DNA of 64,000 bases, taken from assembly GCF_900107285.1 (NCBI RefSeq), contig NZ_FNPK01000008.1, positions 99,989-163,988 of the forward strand. The letters run 5' to 3'. This document shows positions 9,842 to 19,435 of this stretch, piece by piece. The notes under the pieces are model-generated. The model did not search any database and was not told the DNA's origin. It saw only the letters and a program-made list of their open reading frames with translations. Positions within the stretch are counted from its first letter, which is position 1. The number at the start of each line of letters is the position of its first letter. The translations under genes and the position numbers were made by a program. The stretch comes from Acinetobacter kyonggiensis. GTDB lineage: Bacteria > Pseudomonadota > Gammaproteobacteria > Pseudomonadales > Moraxellaceae.

Positions 9842-9989
9842 GTCCTATGCAACCTTTTATTGCTGTTTTTATTAAGTCCAAAATAGAACTCAATTTGCCA
9901 TTAAATGTGCAAATACATGGTAGAAAAGTTGTAAATCCTGATAAGCGGTTGTTAACATGTCATTCGTTTGAACTTGCTTGATTTTCGCT

Positions 9990-10895
9990 ATGAAAAAGAC
10001 TTCACCTAAAATTCAACGCCGACATCTGAGCGGTGTTTTTTTACTTAATAAGCCTTTGGGTATTAGTTCTAATGCTGCATTGCAACGAGTTCGTTGGTTA
10101 TATCGCGCTCAAAAAGCTGGACATACTGGTGCTTTAGATCCTTTAGCTTCAGGTTTGTTACCGATTTGTCTGGGTGAAGCGACTAAATTTTCCCATTATT
10201 TATTGGATTCAACCAAGCGCTACCAAACCACCATTCATTTAGGTCATAGCACCACCACGGGTGATGTGGAGGGGAGTGTCTTGTTCGAGCAAGCCGTTCC
10301 TGAGTTGACTCAAGCAAAAATTGAACAGGTTTTGGCCACCTTTGTGGGGGATATTCAGCAAGTTCCACCGATGTATTCTGCCTTAAAAAAAGAAGGCCGT
10401 CCGTTGTATGAACTGGCGCGTAAGGGGATTGAAATTGAACGTGAAGCACGTCCTATTACCATTGAGGCACTTGAGTTATTGTCTTTTACTGAAAATAGTC
10501 TGACCTTAGATGTGACTTGTTCGAAGGGGACGTATATTCGTGTGTTGGGTGAAGATATTGCCAAAGCCTTAAACACTTTTGGGCATTTAACTTATTTGCA
10601 CCGAATTAAAACAGGGCAATTTGATTTAATCCCAAGCTATACCATTGAATATTTAGAAAGCTTAACTGAATTTGAACGTGATGCTTTGTTGTTGCCTGTT
10701 TTTGCGCCAGTCGATCATTTTATCCAAGTACAAGTTCCTGAAGGTCGTGCCGAATATTTTAGTCGTGGTATGGAAAGTAATATTGAGCATGCAGCAGAAA
10801 ATGAGGTTTTGGTTTTTGATGGCGAGAAATGTTTAGGTCTGGCGGAAATTACCGATAAAAAGCGTTTAGTCCCGAAACGTGTTTTAAATCTCTAA
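9990..10895 (+). CDS. truB: tRNA pseudouridine-55 synthase TruB
   Basis: Converts U55 in the T-loop of tRNAs to pseudouridine. The 301-residue protein shows [13 protein letters not shown] and the catalytic motif [15 protein letters not shown] with Asp50, then [26 protein letters not shown] and [18 protein letters not shown] at 9978 extends the frame by four codons; I prefer the ATG at 9990, although neither has a clear ribosome site. Many bacteria place truB after infB-rbfA; here it stands alone, divergent from the lipase foldase gene. Confidence 0.95.
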   Translation: MKKTSPKIQRRHLSGVFLLNKPLGISSNAALQRVRWLYRAQKAGHTGALDPLASGLLPICLGEATKFSHYLLDSTKRYQTTIHLGHSTTTGDVEGSVLFEQAVPELTQAKIEQVLATFVGDIQQVPPMYSALKKEGRPLYELARKGIEIEREARPITIEALELLSFTENSLTLDVTCSKGTYIRVLGEDIAKALNTFGHLTYLHRIKTGQFDLIPSYTIEYLESLTEFERDALLLPVFAPVDHFIQVQVPEGRAEYFSRGMESNIEHAAENEVLVFDGEKCLGLAEITDKKRLVPKRVLNL

Positions 10896-10934
10896 TTATT
10901 TTGTAATCATTTTTTAGCAAAGCGATAAAATCAT

Positions 10935-11705
10935 ATGGACATCGAGATTATCATCAGCCTGATTTTTTTCGCATTCTGTGCAGGTGCAATAGATGCAGCG
11001 GTAGGTGGTGGCGGTTTAATTCAAATTCCTGCACTTATGGGGGCATTGCCAAACTATGCAACGGCAACGGTTTTTGGTACCAATAAACTGGCTTCTATTT
11101 GTGGCACAGCTTCAGCGGCATTTTCCTATTTACGTCAAGTTAAGCTGCAATGGAAGTTATTGGCTGTAATTGCTGTCACCGCATTTATCAGTTCCTTTGG
11201 CGGAGCAGCCTGTGTTTCGATGATTCCACAGGCGGTTTTAAAACCTTTTGTGTTGTTTATGCTGATCGTGATTGCCATTTATACTTTTATGAAGAAGCAA
11301 TTTGGTCAAGTCCATTTTCAGCAAAGTGTCACCACTAAAACATTAGTTTTGGCGGCTGTGGGCGGTTTATTGATTGGTTTCTATGACGGCATTTTTGGCC
11401 CAGGTACAGGCAGCTTCTTTATTTTTTATTTTATTCGTTATTTAAAAGTCGACTTTTTACATGCCTCGGCATTGTCTAAAATTGGCAATTTTATGACCAA
11501 TTTTGCCGCTCTAAGTTTCTTTATTCCAACCGGTCATGTGCTGTTTAGTTTAGGTCTGATCATGGCTGTAGCCAATGTTGCAGGTTCAGTGATTGGGGTG
11601 AAAATGGCATTAAAATACGGTAGTGGCTTTATTCGTATTTTATTTTTAATTTTGGTTTCAGTGTTGATTCTGCGTTTAAGCTATCAAATGCTTTTCACAA
11701 GTTAA
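10935..11705 (+). CDS. TSUP-family (TauE/SafE) membrane permease
   Basis: Multi-spanning inner-membrane protein of the 4-toluene sulfonate uptake/TauE-SafE family, members of which export sulfite, sulfonates or related organic anions. The 256-residue sequence has two Gly-rich half-repeats, AAVGGGGLIQIPAL and GFYDGIFGPGTGSF, each followed by hydrophobic helices, about eight in total. It starts 39 nt after truB on the same strand without a visible terminator between them, so read-through is possible. The substrate cannot be deduced. Confidence 0.88.
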   Translation: MDIEIIISLIFFAFCAGAIDAAVGGGGLIQIPALMGALPNYATATVFGTNKLASICGTASAAFSYLRQVKLQWKLLAVIAVTAFISSFGGAACVSMIPQAVLKPFVLFMLIVIAIYTFMKKQFGQVHFQQSVTTKTLVLAAVGGLLIGFYDGIFGPGTGSFFIFYFIRYLKVDFLHASALSKIGNFMTNFAALSFFIPTGHVLFSLGLIMAVANVAGSVIGVKMALKYGSGFIRILFLILVSVLILRLSYQMLFTS

Positions 11706-11822
11706 TCATAAAATGCATAGAAACGAACAGTGTCATTGAATCTTGCTGCTTAAAAATGAGTCCTATATAGGGCTCATTTTGATATGCGGGGTCGATGCAA
11801 TAAAGATGGCTGTGAACCAGCT

Positions 11823-12710
11823 TTATTTGACTTTTTCATGGTTAGGCAAATCAGTTTTTTGACCTGATCGAAAGGTTACACCCACCGAGGCGATCATAAT
11901 ACACAGCAAAGCAACACTTTGTAGCAGGGTAATTTGTTCTTTTAATAACAACCAACCTGCCAAAGCACCCAATGCAGGCGATAAACTGGAAAGAGTACCA
12001 TAGCTTAGTTTAGTTAAGCGTTTGAGTGCCATCAGATCCAGTGCATAAGGAATCGCTGTGGCCAAGAGGGCAATCATTAAAGCCTGTGGCCAATATTGAA
12101 ATTGCACCAATGCAGTTGGGTTATGTACGAGACTTATTGGGAGCATCAGCATCGCGGATAAAACAATGGCGATGCTGAGTGCATGCATACCAATATTCTG
12201 TCGTACCACACGTTGGCCAAAATAAATATAGATGGCCCAACAGACACCTGCACCTAATGCAAAAGCAGCCCCTAAATAGGAAAAATTATGTTGATTGGCA
12301 TCTTGCCAAGGAACCATCAGTGCCACACCTAAAATGGCTAAGCCAACCCAGATATAATCACTTTTTCGCTTAATGGAGAGTAAGGCCAAAGTCAGCGGCC
12401 CTAAGAATTCTAGACCGACAGCAATGCCTTGCGGTAATTTGCCCAAAGAAGCATAGAACAGCACGTTCATCAAACAGACTGAACCACTATAAAATAACAA
12501 GTCCTTCCATTTTAGATAGGGTAAGCGTTTGATGATTTTCCAAGAACGGAACATCACTACAATCAAAATAGAAGCAAAACAAAGGCGAAGGGTCACCACG
12601 GTGAGTGGGTCGAGGACTTCAATCAGTTGTTTGGCAAATGAGGCACTGATCTGATACGCCACCATGGATAAGACCATGTATAACACAGCAGTAAGTTGGG
12701 TATTGGACAT
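11823..12710 (-). CDS. EamA-family (DMT superfamily) transporter
   Basis: Inner-membrane exporter of the drug/metabolite superfamily, 295 residues with about ten helices in two EamA repeats. RLCFASILIV, GIAVGLEFLGPL, AIYIYFGQR and GTLSSLSPALGALAGWLLLKEQ resemble RhtA-like amino-acid exporters. The start is placed at 12710 because GGAG lies a few bases upstream; the frame extends to 12734. It is clearly related to the EamA gene at 14727-15617 (shared GPL, WVGLAILG, FALAAGACWA/FALGAGVCWA segments). The two paralogues flank a lipoprotein gene. Substrate unknown. Confidence 0.88.
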   Translation of the reverse strand: MSNTQLTAVLYMVLSMVAYQISASFAKQLIEVLDPLTVVTLRLCFASILIVVMFRSWKIIKRLPYLKWKDLLFYSGSVCLMNVLFYASLGKLPQGIAVGLEFLGPLTLALLSIKRKSDYIWVGLAILGVALMVPWQDANQHNFSYLGAAFALGAGVCWAIYIYFGQRVVRQNIGMHALSIAIVLSAMLMLPISLVHNPTALVQFQYWPQALMIALLATAIPYALDLMALKRLTKLSYGTLSSLSPALGALAGWLLLKEQITLLQSVALLCIMIASVGVTFRSGQKTDLPNHEKVK

Positions 12711-12907
12711 ATGCTCCGCGCTACAACCAGTCAAGGTAGATCAGTTTGAGAAAGTGTTCATATTATAGCAATGATAGAAAAAAGCAGGGGTCACATCTTG
12801 TGATGAAAATGATCATTATTAAATGAATGTTACTCTGAATTTGTTATTCAAAATCAAAAATATAATAATAGCGAGTATTTTTTGTTGTACTTAACTTTGG
12901 AATAATA

Positions 12908-14695
12908 ATGATTACATCATCCATAAAATTAAAAAACATTGCCTTCGCTTGTCTTTTGGGAATGTCATTGGCAGGGTGTGGTTCTGATAGTGACTCGGAA
13001 ACAAAACCTGCAAATGAAGAGGCGATGCTGCAAAAAAATGTATCGGCTTTAGTTCTTTCATCCACTGGTAATGCGCTTGCCGCTGCTGAAATTGTGATTG
13101 CAGGTCAAACGTTTAAGGCGGATGATTTGGGTAAAGCTGCTTTTACGGTACAGATTCCAAAATCAGCAACGCATGTTGTGGTGGTTTTTAAAAAAGAGGG
13201 TTTTATCAGTCAGTCTTTACGGATTGACGTTGGACAACTTGGACAGCTTTCAGCCAATTTACTGCATGTTAAACAGACTGTTTCGATTGCCAAGATTGAA
13301 GAAGCGCAGGTCATTCAGTCGGTATATCAAAATGCACAGATTACGATTCCTGAAAATGCCTTTGTATTGCCAAATGGTCAGCCCGCTACAGGTGCGGTCA
13401 CGGTTACATTTACACCTTGGAATATTGCAGGATCGGATTTAAATGCGATGCCAGCCAATGGTGTCGCACAAGATGCACAGGGCAATATTGTCAATTTAAT
13501 CAGTGCTGGAATGATCACTGCCACATTTACCAATGCAGCAGGTCAAAAATTACAATTGGCTGCGGGTAAAACAGCGGATATCCAAATGGATTTACCGCTA
13601 GAGAGTATTAATAATCAGAAGTTGCTGGTTGGATCAAGTATTCCAATGTGGCATTTTGATGAAGCCAAAGGACTTTGGGCAGAAGAGGGTGTAGGGCAGG
13701 TGGTAAAAGCGGTGACATCTGCAACAGGTCTGGCTGTACATGCGACGGTTTCACATTTTTCTACATGGAATTGGGATTTTAAATTTGTAAATGCAGGTTC
13801 AGTCTTTGTCCAGTGTAAGTCAGCTTCAGTTGCGGTTCCTTGTCATATTACTGCAAAAGTGAAATTGAAAGATGGCTCTGGTCTTACTAAGGTCAATTCT
13901 ATTTCAGCAGAAGGCATCAGCATTATTAATATGCCATCTGAAGGTTCCATTGAGTGGACTGCAAAAGATATAACAGGGACTTTAATTGGTGAAAAGACCT
14001 CTGCAACATCGGGCAATGTCATTATTGACTTAGGTGCTCCGACCACCAAGAATTTTGTCAAATGTGAGTTGGCAAATGGTACTGCTGTGGCTTGTTCAGG
14101 CAAGCTGAACGGAGGTATTGATTTTTCGCTTCCTAAAGAAGGCGGCAATGTTCTGACAGGGCTTCAAAATGTAACTCAGCTGAATTGGGAAGCAACGTCT
14201 GCACCTTATGAAACGGTATCCTCTGTGTATCAATATAAAGGTAATCAAGTTTCAGGGCTAACAGGTGACGTTAAAATCATTCTTTCAACCTCTGAAAAGT
14301 TATTTGATAAAACCGTTTATGAGCTTCTGTGTAAATCACCAGACCCTGTGTTTTTCTGTCAGGTTCGATTGGACGGATCTTTTTATTCTGAGGTTAAAAA
14401 CCTGAGTGGTAGTTTCTTAAAGAGTTTTACCATTCCATTGGATAAAAAGGTCAAAGTGTACTTGCCAATACCACCCGCAGAATCCGTTGATAGTGTGTGG
14501 ATTAATGCAGAAGCATATATCTATCGCAATGGACTTGAAAATCGTAAAGTAGTTGAGGTTGGCATGAATTCAACCCTGATTCAGTTTGATTTTAATGCGA
14601 CTGACTGGTGTGAACCTTGGAAAGGAGATACTACTTATCCTGAACCTTCAGAGCAAAATATGAATAAATACTGTTGGTATGAGATGCCTCAGTAA
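12908..14695 (+). CDS. Large predicted lipoprotein with carboxypeptidase-regulatory-like fold and Cys-pair repeats
   Basis: I do not recognise a named family. The signal peptide ends in LAGC with lipidated Cys24, followed by GSDSDSE, a typical flexible tether. Residues about 40-120 resemble a carboxypeptidase-regulatory/beta-sandwich domain (VSALVLSSTGNALAAAEIVI). The middle region, around IPENAFVLPNGQPATGAVTV and ATVSHFSTWNWDF, resembles secreted adhesin-like beta domains. The last 300 residues contain three segments each opening with two close cysteines (FVQCKSASVAVPC, FVKCELANGTAVAC, ELLCKSPDPVFFC), probably disulfide-bonded beta repeats. It has a strong terminator and lies between two EamA genes on the opposite strand. 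An envelope surface protein is likely; function is unknown. Confidence 0.8.
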   Translation: MITSSIKLKNIAFACLLGMSLAGCGSDSDSETKPANEEAMLQKNVSALVLSSTGNALAAAEIVIAGQTFKADDLGKAAFTVQIPKSATHVVVVFKKEGFISQSLRIDVGQLGQLSANLLHVKQTVSIAKIEEAQVIQSVYQNAQITIPENAFVLPNGQPATGAVTVTFTPWNIAGSDLNAMPANGVAQDAQGNIVNLISAGMITATFTNAAGQKLQLAAGKTADIQMDLPLESINNQKLLVGSSIPMWHFDEAKGLWAEEGVGQVVKAVTSATGLAVHATVSHFSTWNWDFKFVNAGSVFVQCKSASVAVPCHITAKVKLKDGSGLTKVNSISAEGISIINMPSEGSIEWTAKDITGTLIGEKTSATSGNVIIDLGAPTTKNFVKCELANGTAVACSGKLNGGIDFSLPKEGGNVLTGLQNVTQLNWEATSAPYETVSSVYQYKGNQVSGLTGDVKIILSTSEKLFDKTVYELLCKSPDPVFFCQVRLDGSFYSEVKNLSGSFLKSFTIPLDKKVKVYLPIPPAESVDSVWINAEAYIYRNGLENRKVVEVGMNSTLIQFDFNATDWCEPWKGDTTYPEPSEQNMNKYCWYEMPQ

Positions 14696-14702
14696 GGCTG
14701 AT

Positions 14703-14728
14703 AAAACCACACTTCGGTGTGGTTTTTT
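14703..14728 (+). terminator. Bidirectional terminator between lipoprotein and EamA genes
   Basis: AAAACCACAC and GTGTGGTTTT pair around a TTCG loop and are followed by a T-run. It serves the lipoprotein gene ending at 14695 and probably the convergent EamA gene, whose stop it overlaps. Confidence 0.88.
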
Positions 14729-15617
14729 ATTGCTTTAACTTGGCTTCTATTTTTTGCTTGGCTTGATGCGTGGTATAGGTACAACCCACGGAGGCGGCAA
14801 TGATGACCATCAGTGCTAGCCACTGTGTCCAGAGCAATTGTTCATGTAAAACGATAAAACCTGAAAGTGCTGCAATGGCAGGCTCTAAACTGGTCAATGT
14901 ACCAAAAATAAAAGGGCTTAAACGTCGCAGCGCTATCATCTCCAAAGAAAATGGCAATGCGCTCGCCAGTATGGCCAAGGCAATAAAATAGATGAAATTT
15001 GAAGGTTCAAAAACGCTGCTTGGAATCCCTGAATAGAGTGCAACGGGCATTAAGCACAGCATGCCAATGAACATGCCTAAGCACACAGTATGATTACCTG
15101 AAATGCCTGAAGGTTTCTGCCCAAAGATAATATACATTGCCCAACATGCACCGGCAGCTAAGGCAAAGGCAATACCAATAGGATCTAATGCTTGAGCCGT
15201 TTGATCGAATGGAAAGAGTAAAATTAAGCCTAAAATGGCCAGTCCAACCCAAATGAAATCGTATCTTTGCCGCGCATAATAAAGCGCCACGCCGAGTGGG
15301 CCAATAAACTCAAAAGAGACCGCAATGCCGAGGGGGAGACGCTCAATAGACAAATAGAACATGGCATTCATACCTGCCAAAGCAATGCCATAGCTGCTAA
15401 TGGCACGCCAGTTCACGTGTCTAAAATTGATGTGCCAAATTTTAAAAATCATGGCCAGAATGAGAGAGCCTAATAACAGGCGCATGACTGAAACGGTCAG
15501 TATAGGAAACTGACCGAACAGAATTTTGGCCAGCGAGCCACTGCTTTGCATACTGATCATGGCAATAAACAATAAAATTAAAGCTTGAGTTTGTGGCGTA
15601 TTTTTAAAATTCGGCAT
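14727..15617 (-). CDS. EamA-family (DMT superfamily) transporter
   Basis: Ten-helix inner-membrane exporter, 296 residues, RhtA/YddG-like. Two EamA repeats are visible, with RLLLGSLILAM, PLGIAVSFEFIGPLGVALYYAR, FALAAGACWAMYIIFGQK and GTLTSLEPAIAALSGFIVLHEQL. It is a paralogue of the gene at 11823-12710, at an estimated 35-40% identity by eye. RhtA-like proteins export threonine and homoserine; that function is possible here but not proven by sequence. Confidence 0.87.
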   Translation of the reverse strand: MPNFKNTPQTQALILLFIAMISMQSSGSLAKILFGQFPILTVSVMRLLLGSLILAMIFKIWHINFRHVNWRAISSYGIALAGMNAMFYLSIERLPLGIAVSFEFIGPLGVALYYARQRYDFIWVGLAILGLILLFPFDQTAQALDPIGIAFALAAGACWAMYIIFGQKPSGISGNHTVCLGMFIGMLCLMPVALYSGIPSSVFEPSNFIYFIALAILASALPFSLEMIALRRLSPFIFGTLTSLEPAIAALSGFIVLHEQLLWTQWLALMVIIAASVGCTYTTHQAKQKIEAKLKQ

Positions 15618-15826
15618 TCATTTCTATAACTAAATTTGTTTCGATTATTCGAATAGCGGGAGATGAGCGATCAGCGGTAAAATGACTGAAAATTTTTACA
15701 TATAAACGTTTAGAACACATCTTTGTATTTGGATGATTGTCTGTCTATTTTCTATAGTAGAACTGCATATCGTGTCATTACGGAACGTATCTTTTCTTAA
15801 ATGCTGCTTTTAAATGTTCAAAATAA

Positions 15827-15854
15827 AAAACCACAGCACGAATGCTGTGGTTTT
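15827..15854 (-). terminator. Terminator of serA
   Basis: A 12-bp perfect stem, AAAACCACAGCA and TGCTGTGGTTTT with loop CGAA, lies 16 bp beyond the serA stop in the direction of transcription and is followed by T-rich sequence on the minus strand. Confidence 0.88.
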
Positions 15855-15869
15855 GCGTTCTAAATTAAA

Positions 15870-17102
15870 TTAGAACAATACGCGAACGCGGATTGTACCT
15901 TCAACTTCGTTTAAGGTATCCAAAGCTTCTTTAGAAGCAGTTGCGTCAACGTCCATGACTAAGTAACCAACGTCACCTTTGGTCATTAACGATTGACCAG
16001 AGATGTTGATGCCGTGTTCAGCAAACAAGTTGTTGATTTTAGAAAGAACGCCAGGAATATTTTTGTGAATGTGCAGTAAACGGTGTTTACCTTCAGTCAA
16101 CGGCAAAGCAATTTCTGGGAAGTTCACCGCAGATAAAGTCATACCTTTATCTGAGTAAGCAACAAATTTCTCTGCCACTTCTAGACCAATGTTTGCTTGC
16201 GCTTCCATGGTCGAACCACCCACGTGAGGGGTTAAAATCACGTTGTCCAAGCCACGAAGTGGAGAAACAAATTCTTCACCGTTTGCTTTAGGCTCTTTCG
16301 GGAATACGTCAACTGCTGCACCCGCAATGTGACCCGATTTAATCGCATCCGCCAAATCTTCAATAAGCACACATGTACCACGTGCAGCATTAATGAAGAT
16401 CGAACCTTCTTTCATTTGAGCAAATTGGTTTTTGCCAAAGAAGTTACGCGTAGATGGTACGTCTGGCACGTGTAAAGATACCACGTCAGCATTGGCAAGA
16501 AGTTCAGCCATAGAACCGACTTGACGTGCATTACCCATAGGTAATTTAGTCACTGCATCATAATAAATGACGTGCATACCCATGCTTTCAGCAAGCACTG
16601 AAAGTTGAGAACCGATTGAGCCGTAACCCACGATACCTAAAGTTTTGCCACGTGTTTCGAATGAACCAACTGCCGATTTGTTCCAACCACCACGGTGCGT
16701 TGAAGCAGATTTAGCAGGAACACCACGAAGTAACAGAATTGCTTCAGCAAGTACCAGTTCAGCCACTGAACGTGTATTTGAATATGGTGCGTTAAAGACT
16801 GGAATACCACGAATCATCGCAGCATTCAGATTAACTTGGTTAGTCCCGATACAAAAACAGCCAACAGCGATAAGCTTGTTGGCTGCTTCAAATACTTCTT
16901 CAGTCAGCTGAGTACGTGAACGAATACCGATGAAGTGAGCATCTTTAACCGCTTCTTTCAACGCTTCACCCTCAAGCGCAGTTTTACGGGAATCGATGTT
17001 GGTGTATCCAGCAGCATTTAATGTATCGATTGCGTTTTGGTGAACGCCTTCTAACAACAAGAAACGAATTTTATCTTTAGGTAGAGAAAGATGTTGGCTC
17101 AT
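15870..17102 (-). CDS. serA: D-3-phosphoglycerate dehydrogenase
   Basis: First enzyme of serine synthesis, oxidising 3-phosphoglycerate with NAD. The 410-residue protein has the E. coli-type layout: substrate domain, a Rossmann motif GIVGYGSIGSQ, catalytic segments around RGTCVLIEDL and GGSTMEAQANIG, and a C-terminal ACT domain (NIPGVLSKINNLFAEHGINI) that usually mediates serine feedback inhibition. The start has GGAG six bases upstream. The gene is divergent from a D-2-hydroxyglutarate dehydrogenase gene. SerA of this type can also reduce 2-oxoglutarate to D-2-hydroxyglutarate, which makes the pairing meaningful. Confidence 0.96.
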   Translation of the reverse strand: MSQHLSLPKDKIRFLLLEGVHQNAIDTLNAAGYTNIDSRKTALEGEALKEAVKDAHFIGIRSRTQLTEEVFEAANKLIAVGCFCIGTNQVNLNAAMIRGIPVFNAPYSNTRSVAELVLAEAILLLRGVPAKSASTHRGGWNKSAVGSFETRGKTLGIVGYGSIGSQLSVLAESMGMHVIYYDAVTKLPMGNARQVGSMAELLANADVVSLHVPDVPSTRNFFGKNQFAQMKEGSIFINAARGTCVLIEDLADAIKSGHIAGAAVDVFPKEPKANGEEFVSPLRGLDNVILTPHVGGSTMEAQANIGLEVAEKFVAYSDKGMTLSAVNFPEIALPLTEGKHRLLHIHKNIPGVLSKINNLFAEHGINISGQSLMTKGDVGYLVMDVDATASKEALDTLNEVEGTIRVRVLF

Positions 17103-17457
17103 TACGGCTCCGCTACAAAGGCCAAATTTAGTCGCGATATGATAACATACGAGAAGGGTCTATATACATTTCCTTTATGACGCAGCGGATAGGTATTTTT
17201 GCCATAGATACACTATGAAATGCAGATTTTGGTCTAACTAAAGCTGTAATTTCTAAGCTGTGATGATCAAAAAGCTTATTTTCGCAGGGTTTCGAGAGAA
17301 AATGTCTTATAATGCTATGCAGTGAAAAGCATCCCCGTGATGCTGTTGATTTTATCTTCACGCCCAGTCTTAAACAGTGTTTTTTTCTTCATCTTTTTTA
17401 AATGAATGCTGTATAGACCATCCACCACTTGTATATTTCTTGCTAGGTCTGCAAACG
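17103..17457. promoter_or_regulatory. Divergent control region of serA and D-2-hydroxyglutarate dehydrogenase gene
   Basis: This 355-bp gap must hold both promoters. A consensus TATAAT at 17308-17313 on the plus strand is the best -10 candidate for the rightward gene, though no good -35 lies upstream. AGCATC and GATGCT form a small hairpin at 17329-17345 in the putative leader. I saw no convincing serA promoter or operator. Confidence 0.4.
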
Positions 17458-18867
17458 ATGAATGCTCCAGTCGCTTTAACACCTGAGTTATTAACCCAAT
17501 TGACAGCTATTGTTGGTGAAAACCGCATTAGAACTGATGCTGCTAGTCTAGATGCCTGGGGCAGAGACTACACCAAGCATTTTGATCCAAATCCATCTGT
17601 CATCGTTTTTCCATCCAGCACAGAACAAGTGCAAGCAATTGTTAAATTTGCTAATGAACAGAATATTGCCATTACCCCATCGGGCGGCCGTACCGGTTTA
17701 TCTGCGGGTGCTGTTGCAGCCAATGGTGAAATTGTCGTGAGCTTCGACAAAATGAACCAGATTCTTGAGTTCTTCCCCGCAGACCGTATGGTACGTGTAC
17801 AAGCAGGTGTGGTGACGGAACAATTGCAAAACTATGCTGAACAACAAGGCATGTATTATCCTGTTGATTTTGCATCTTCAGGTTCTTCTCAAATTGGCGG
17901 TAACATTGGCACCAATGCAGGCGGTATTAAAGTGATTAAATACGGCATGACGCGTAACTGGGTGTTGGGTTTAACCGTTGTGACCGGTAACGGTGATGTA
18001 CTGCGCTTGAACAAAGGCATGATTAAAAATGCCACAGGTTATGCACTACAACATTTATTCATTGGTGGTGAAGGCACTTTAGGTTTAGTGACAGAAGCGG
18101 AAATTAAGCTTGAGCGTCAACCGCATGACTTACAAGTGATGGTATTGGGTGTGCCAGACTTTGATGCGATCATGCCTGTGTTGCACGCATTCCAAAGCAA
18201 AATTGATTTAACTGCATTTGAGTTCTTTGGTGAATTGGCAATGCAGAAAGTGTTGGATCATGGTCACGTGCAACGTCCATTTGAAACTGCTTGTCCTTTT
18301 TATGTCTTGCTTGAGTTTGAAGCGCCATATGAACCGATTATGGATGCGGCAATGGAAATCTTTGAGCATTGCATGGAACAAGGCTGGGTGCTGGATGGCG
18401 TGATGAGCCAAAGCCTAGACCAAGTCCATAGCTTATGGCGTTTGCGTGAAGACATTTCGGAATCAATCGCGCCATTTACCCCATACAAAAATGACATTTC
18501 CGTGTTAATTACCCATGTTCCTGCATTCATTAAAGAAATTGATGCAATTGTGGAAGCGAATTATCCTGATTTTGAGATTTGTTGGTTCGGGCATATTGGT
18601 GATGGTAACTTGCACTTAAATATCTTAAAACCTGCGGATTTAAGTAAAGATGAATTCTTTGCCAAATGTCAGGTGGTGAATAAATATGTGTTTGAAACCG
18701 TGAAAAAATATGATGGTTCAATTTCTGCGGAACATGGTGTGGGTATGACCAAAAAACCATATTTGGAATATTCACGTACTGCACAAGAAATTGAATACAT
18801 GAAAGCATTGAAACAAGTATTTGACCCGAAAGGTATTATGAATCCGGGTAAGTTATTTGATTTATAA
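17458..18867 (+). CDS. FAD-binding oxidoreductase, probable D-2-hydroxyglutarate dehydrogenase
   Basis: GlcD/VAO-type flavoenzyme of 469 residues. The N-terminal FAD domain shows PSGGRTGLSAGAV and GSSQIGGNIGTNAGGIKVIKYG; the C-terminal half has the metal-binding segment WFGHIGDGNLHLN and GSISAEHGVGMTKKPYL. This pattern fits D-2-hydroxyglutarate dehydrogenase and related D-lactate/glycolate oxidases. The frame is open from 17377, but the ATG at 17458 gives the natural N-terminus. In Pseudomonas stutzeri this enzyme removes D-2-hydroxyglutarate made by SerA and helps drive serine synthesis; the divergent serA here supports the same role. Specificity remains inference. Confidence 0.85.
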   Translation: MNAPVALTPELLTQLTAIVGENRIRTDAASLDAWGRDYTKHFDPNPSVIVFPSSTEQVQAIVKFANEQNIAITPSGGRTGLSAGAVAANGEIVVSFDKMNQILEFFPADRMVRVQAGVVTEQLQNYAEQQGMYYPVDFASSGSSQIGGNIGTNAGGIKVIKYGMTRNWVLGLTVVTGNGDVLRLNKGMIKNATGYALQHLFIGGEGTLGLVTEAEIKLERQPHDLQVMVLGVPDFDAIMPVLHAFQSKIDLTAFEFFGELAMQKVLDHGHVQRPFETACPFYVLLEFEAPYEPIMDAAMEIFEHCMEQGWVLDGVMSQSLDQVHSLWRLREDISESIAPFTPYKNDISVLITHVPAFIKEIDAIVEANYPDFEICWFGHIGDGNLHLNILKPADLSKDEFFAKCQVVNKYVFETVKKYDGSISAEHGVGMTKKPYLEYSRTAQEIEYMKALKQVFDPKGIMNPGKLFDL

Positions 18868-18912
18868 GGTTGTTGCGCGGATAACTACATAAAGTTAATC
18901 GTGTGAAAAATG

Positions 18913-18946
18913 AAGGCATGGCATCATGGGTGCGATGCCTTTTTTG
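18913..18946 (+). terminator. Terminator after D-2-hydroxyglutarate dehydrogenase gene
   Basis: AAGGCAT (18913-18919) pairs with ATGCCTT (18935-18941), with further inner pairing, and is followed by a T-run. It separates the dehydrogenase gene from the small lipoprotein gene whose ATG is at 18961. Confidence 0.7.
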
Positions 18947-18960
18947 TTTTGGGGAATATA

Positions 18961-19341
18961 ATGATGATCCGTTTATTTTCAATTTCTGCTTTGTGTTTAG
19001 CTGTACTTTCTGGTTGTGCAACCACTGAGAAATTAGCCAGTAAAGTCAGTTTTTCTGGCCCAGATACACCGATGCAGCAGGTATTAAAAGCACAACCTGA
19101 TTTGGTCAAAAATCAAAATAGTCTTTCGATTCGTCAAGTATTTGACCGAGTAGAATCCCCAACAGCTGCACAAATTGCAGTGATTGAGTCCAATTTAATG
19201 GATGATTCTGTTTCTGCGATTCGTACCGATTATATTTTTAAGTGGGTGGAAGATGATTGGAAATTGCAGGAAAGAAAGACGAGTTATCAATGTGCCCGTG
19301 GGAAAAATAAAAGAAGTTTTCAAACAGCCGTTTGTCCATAA
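18961..19341 (+). CDS. Small predicted lipoprotein
   Basis: A 126-residue protein with signal peptide ending in LSGC (Cys19 lipidated) followed by ATTEK. No family recognised. The remainder is short and soluble-looking, with two late cysteines (YQCARG and the terminal AVCP) that could form a disulfide. GGGGAA lies upstream of the ATG at 18961; the longer frame from 18910 would run through a terminator hairpin, so I reject it. It appears monocistronic between two terminators. Envelope location is inferred from the lipobox. Confidence 0.75.
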   Translation: MMIRLFSISALCLAVLSGCATTEKLASKVSFSGPDTPMQQVLKAQPDLVKNQNSLSIRQVFDRVESPTAAQIAVIESNLMDDSVSAIRTDYIFKWVEDDWKLQERKTSYQCARGKNKRSFQTAVCP

Positions 19342-19384
19342 TAAATATTTGATTTTGCTTGAAAGTTAGGCTGTTGTACCTCAT

Positions 19385-19414
19385 AAAAAGCGTATCAGAT
19401 TTGGTACGTTTTTT
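19385..19414 (+). terminator. Candidate terminator after small lipoprotein gene
   Basis: AAAAAGCGTA and TACGTTTTTT pair across a short interrupted loop and end in a T-run. It lies 44 nt beyond the lipoprotein stop and just before the unrecognised gene at 19436. Confidence 0.65.
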
Positions 19415-19435
19415 AGTTTTGGGGAAATAATAACA

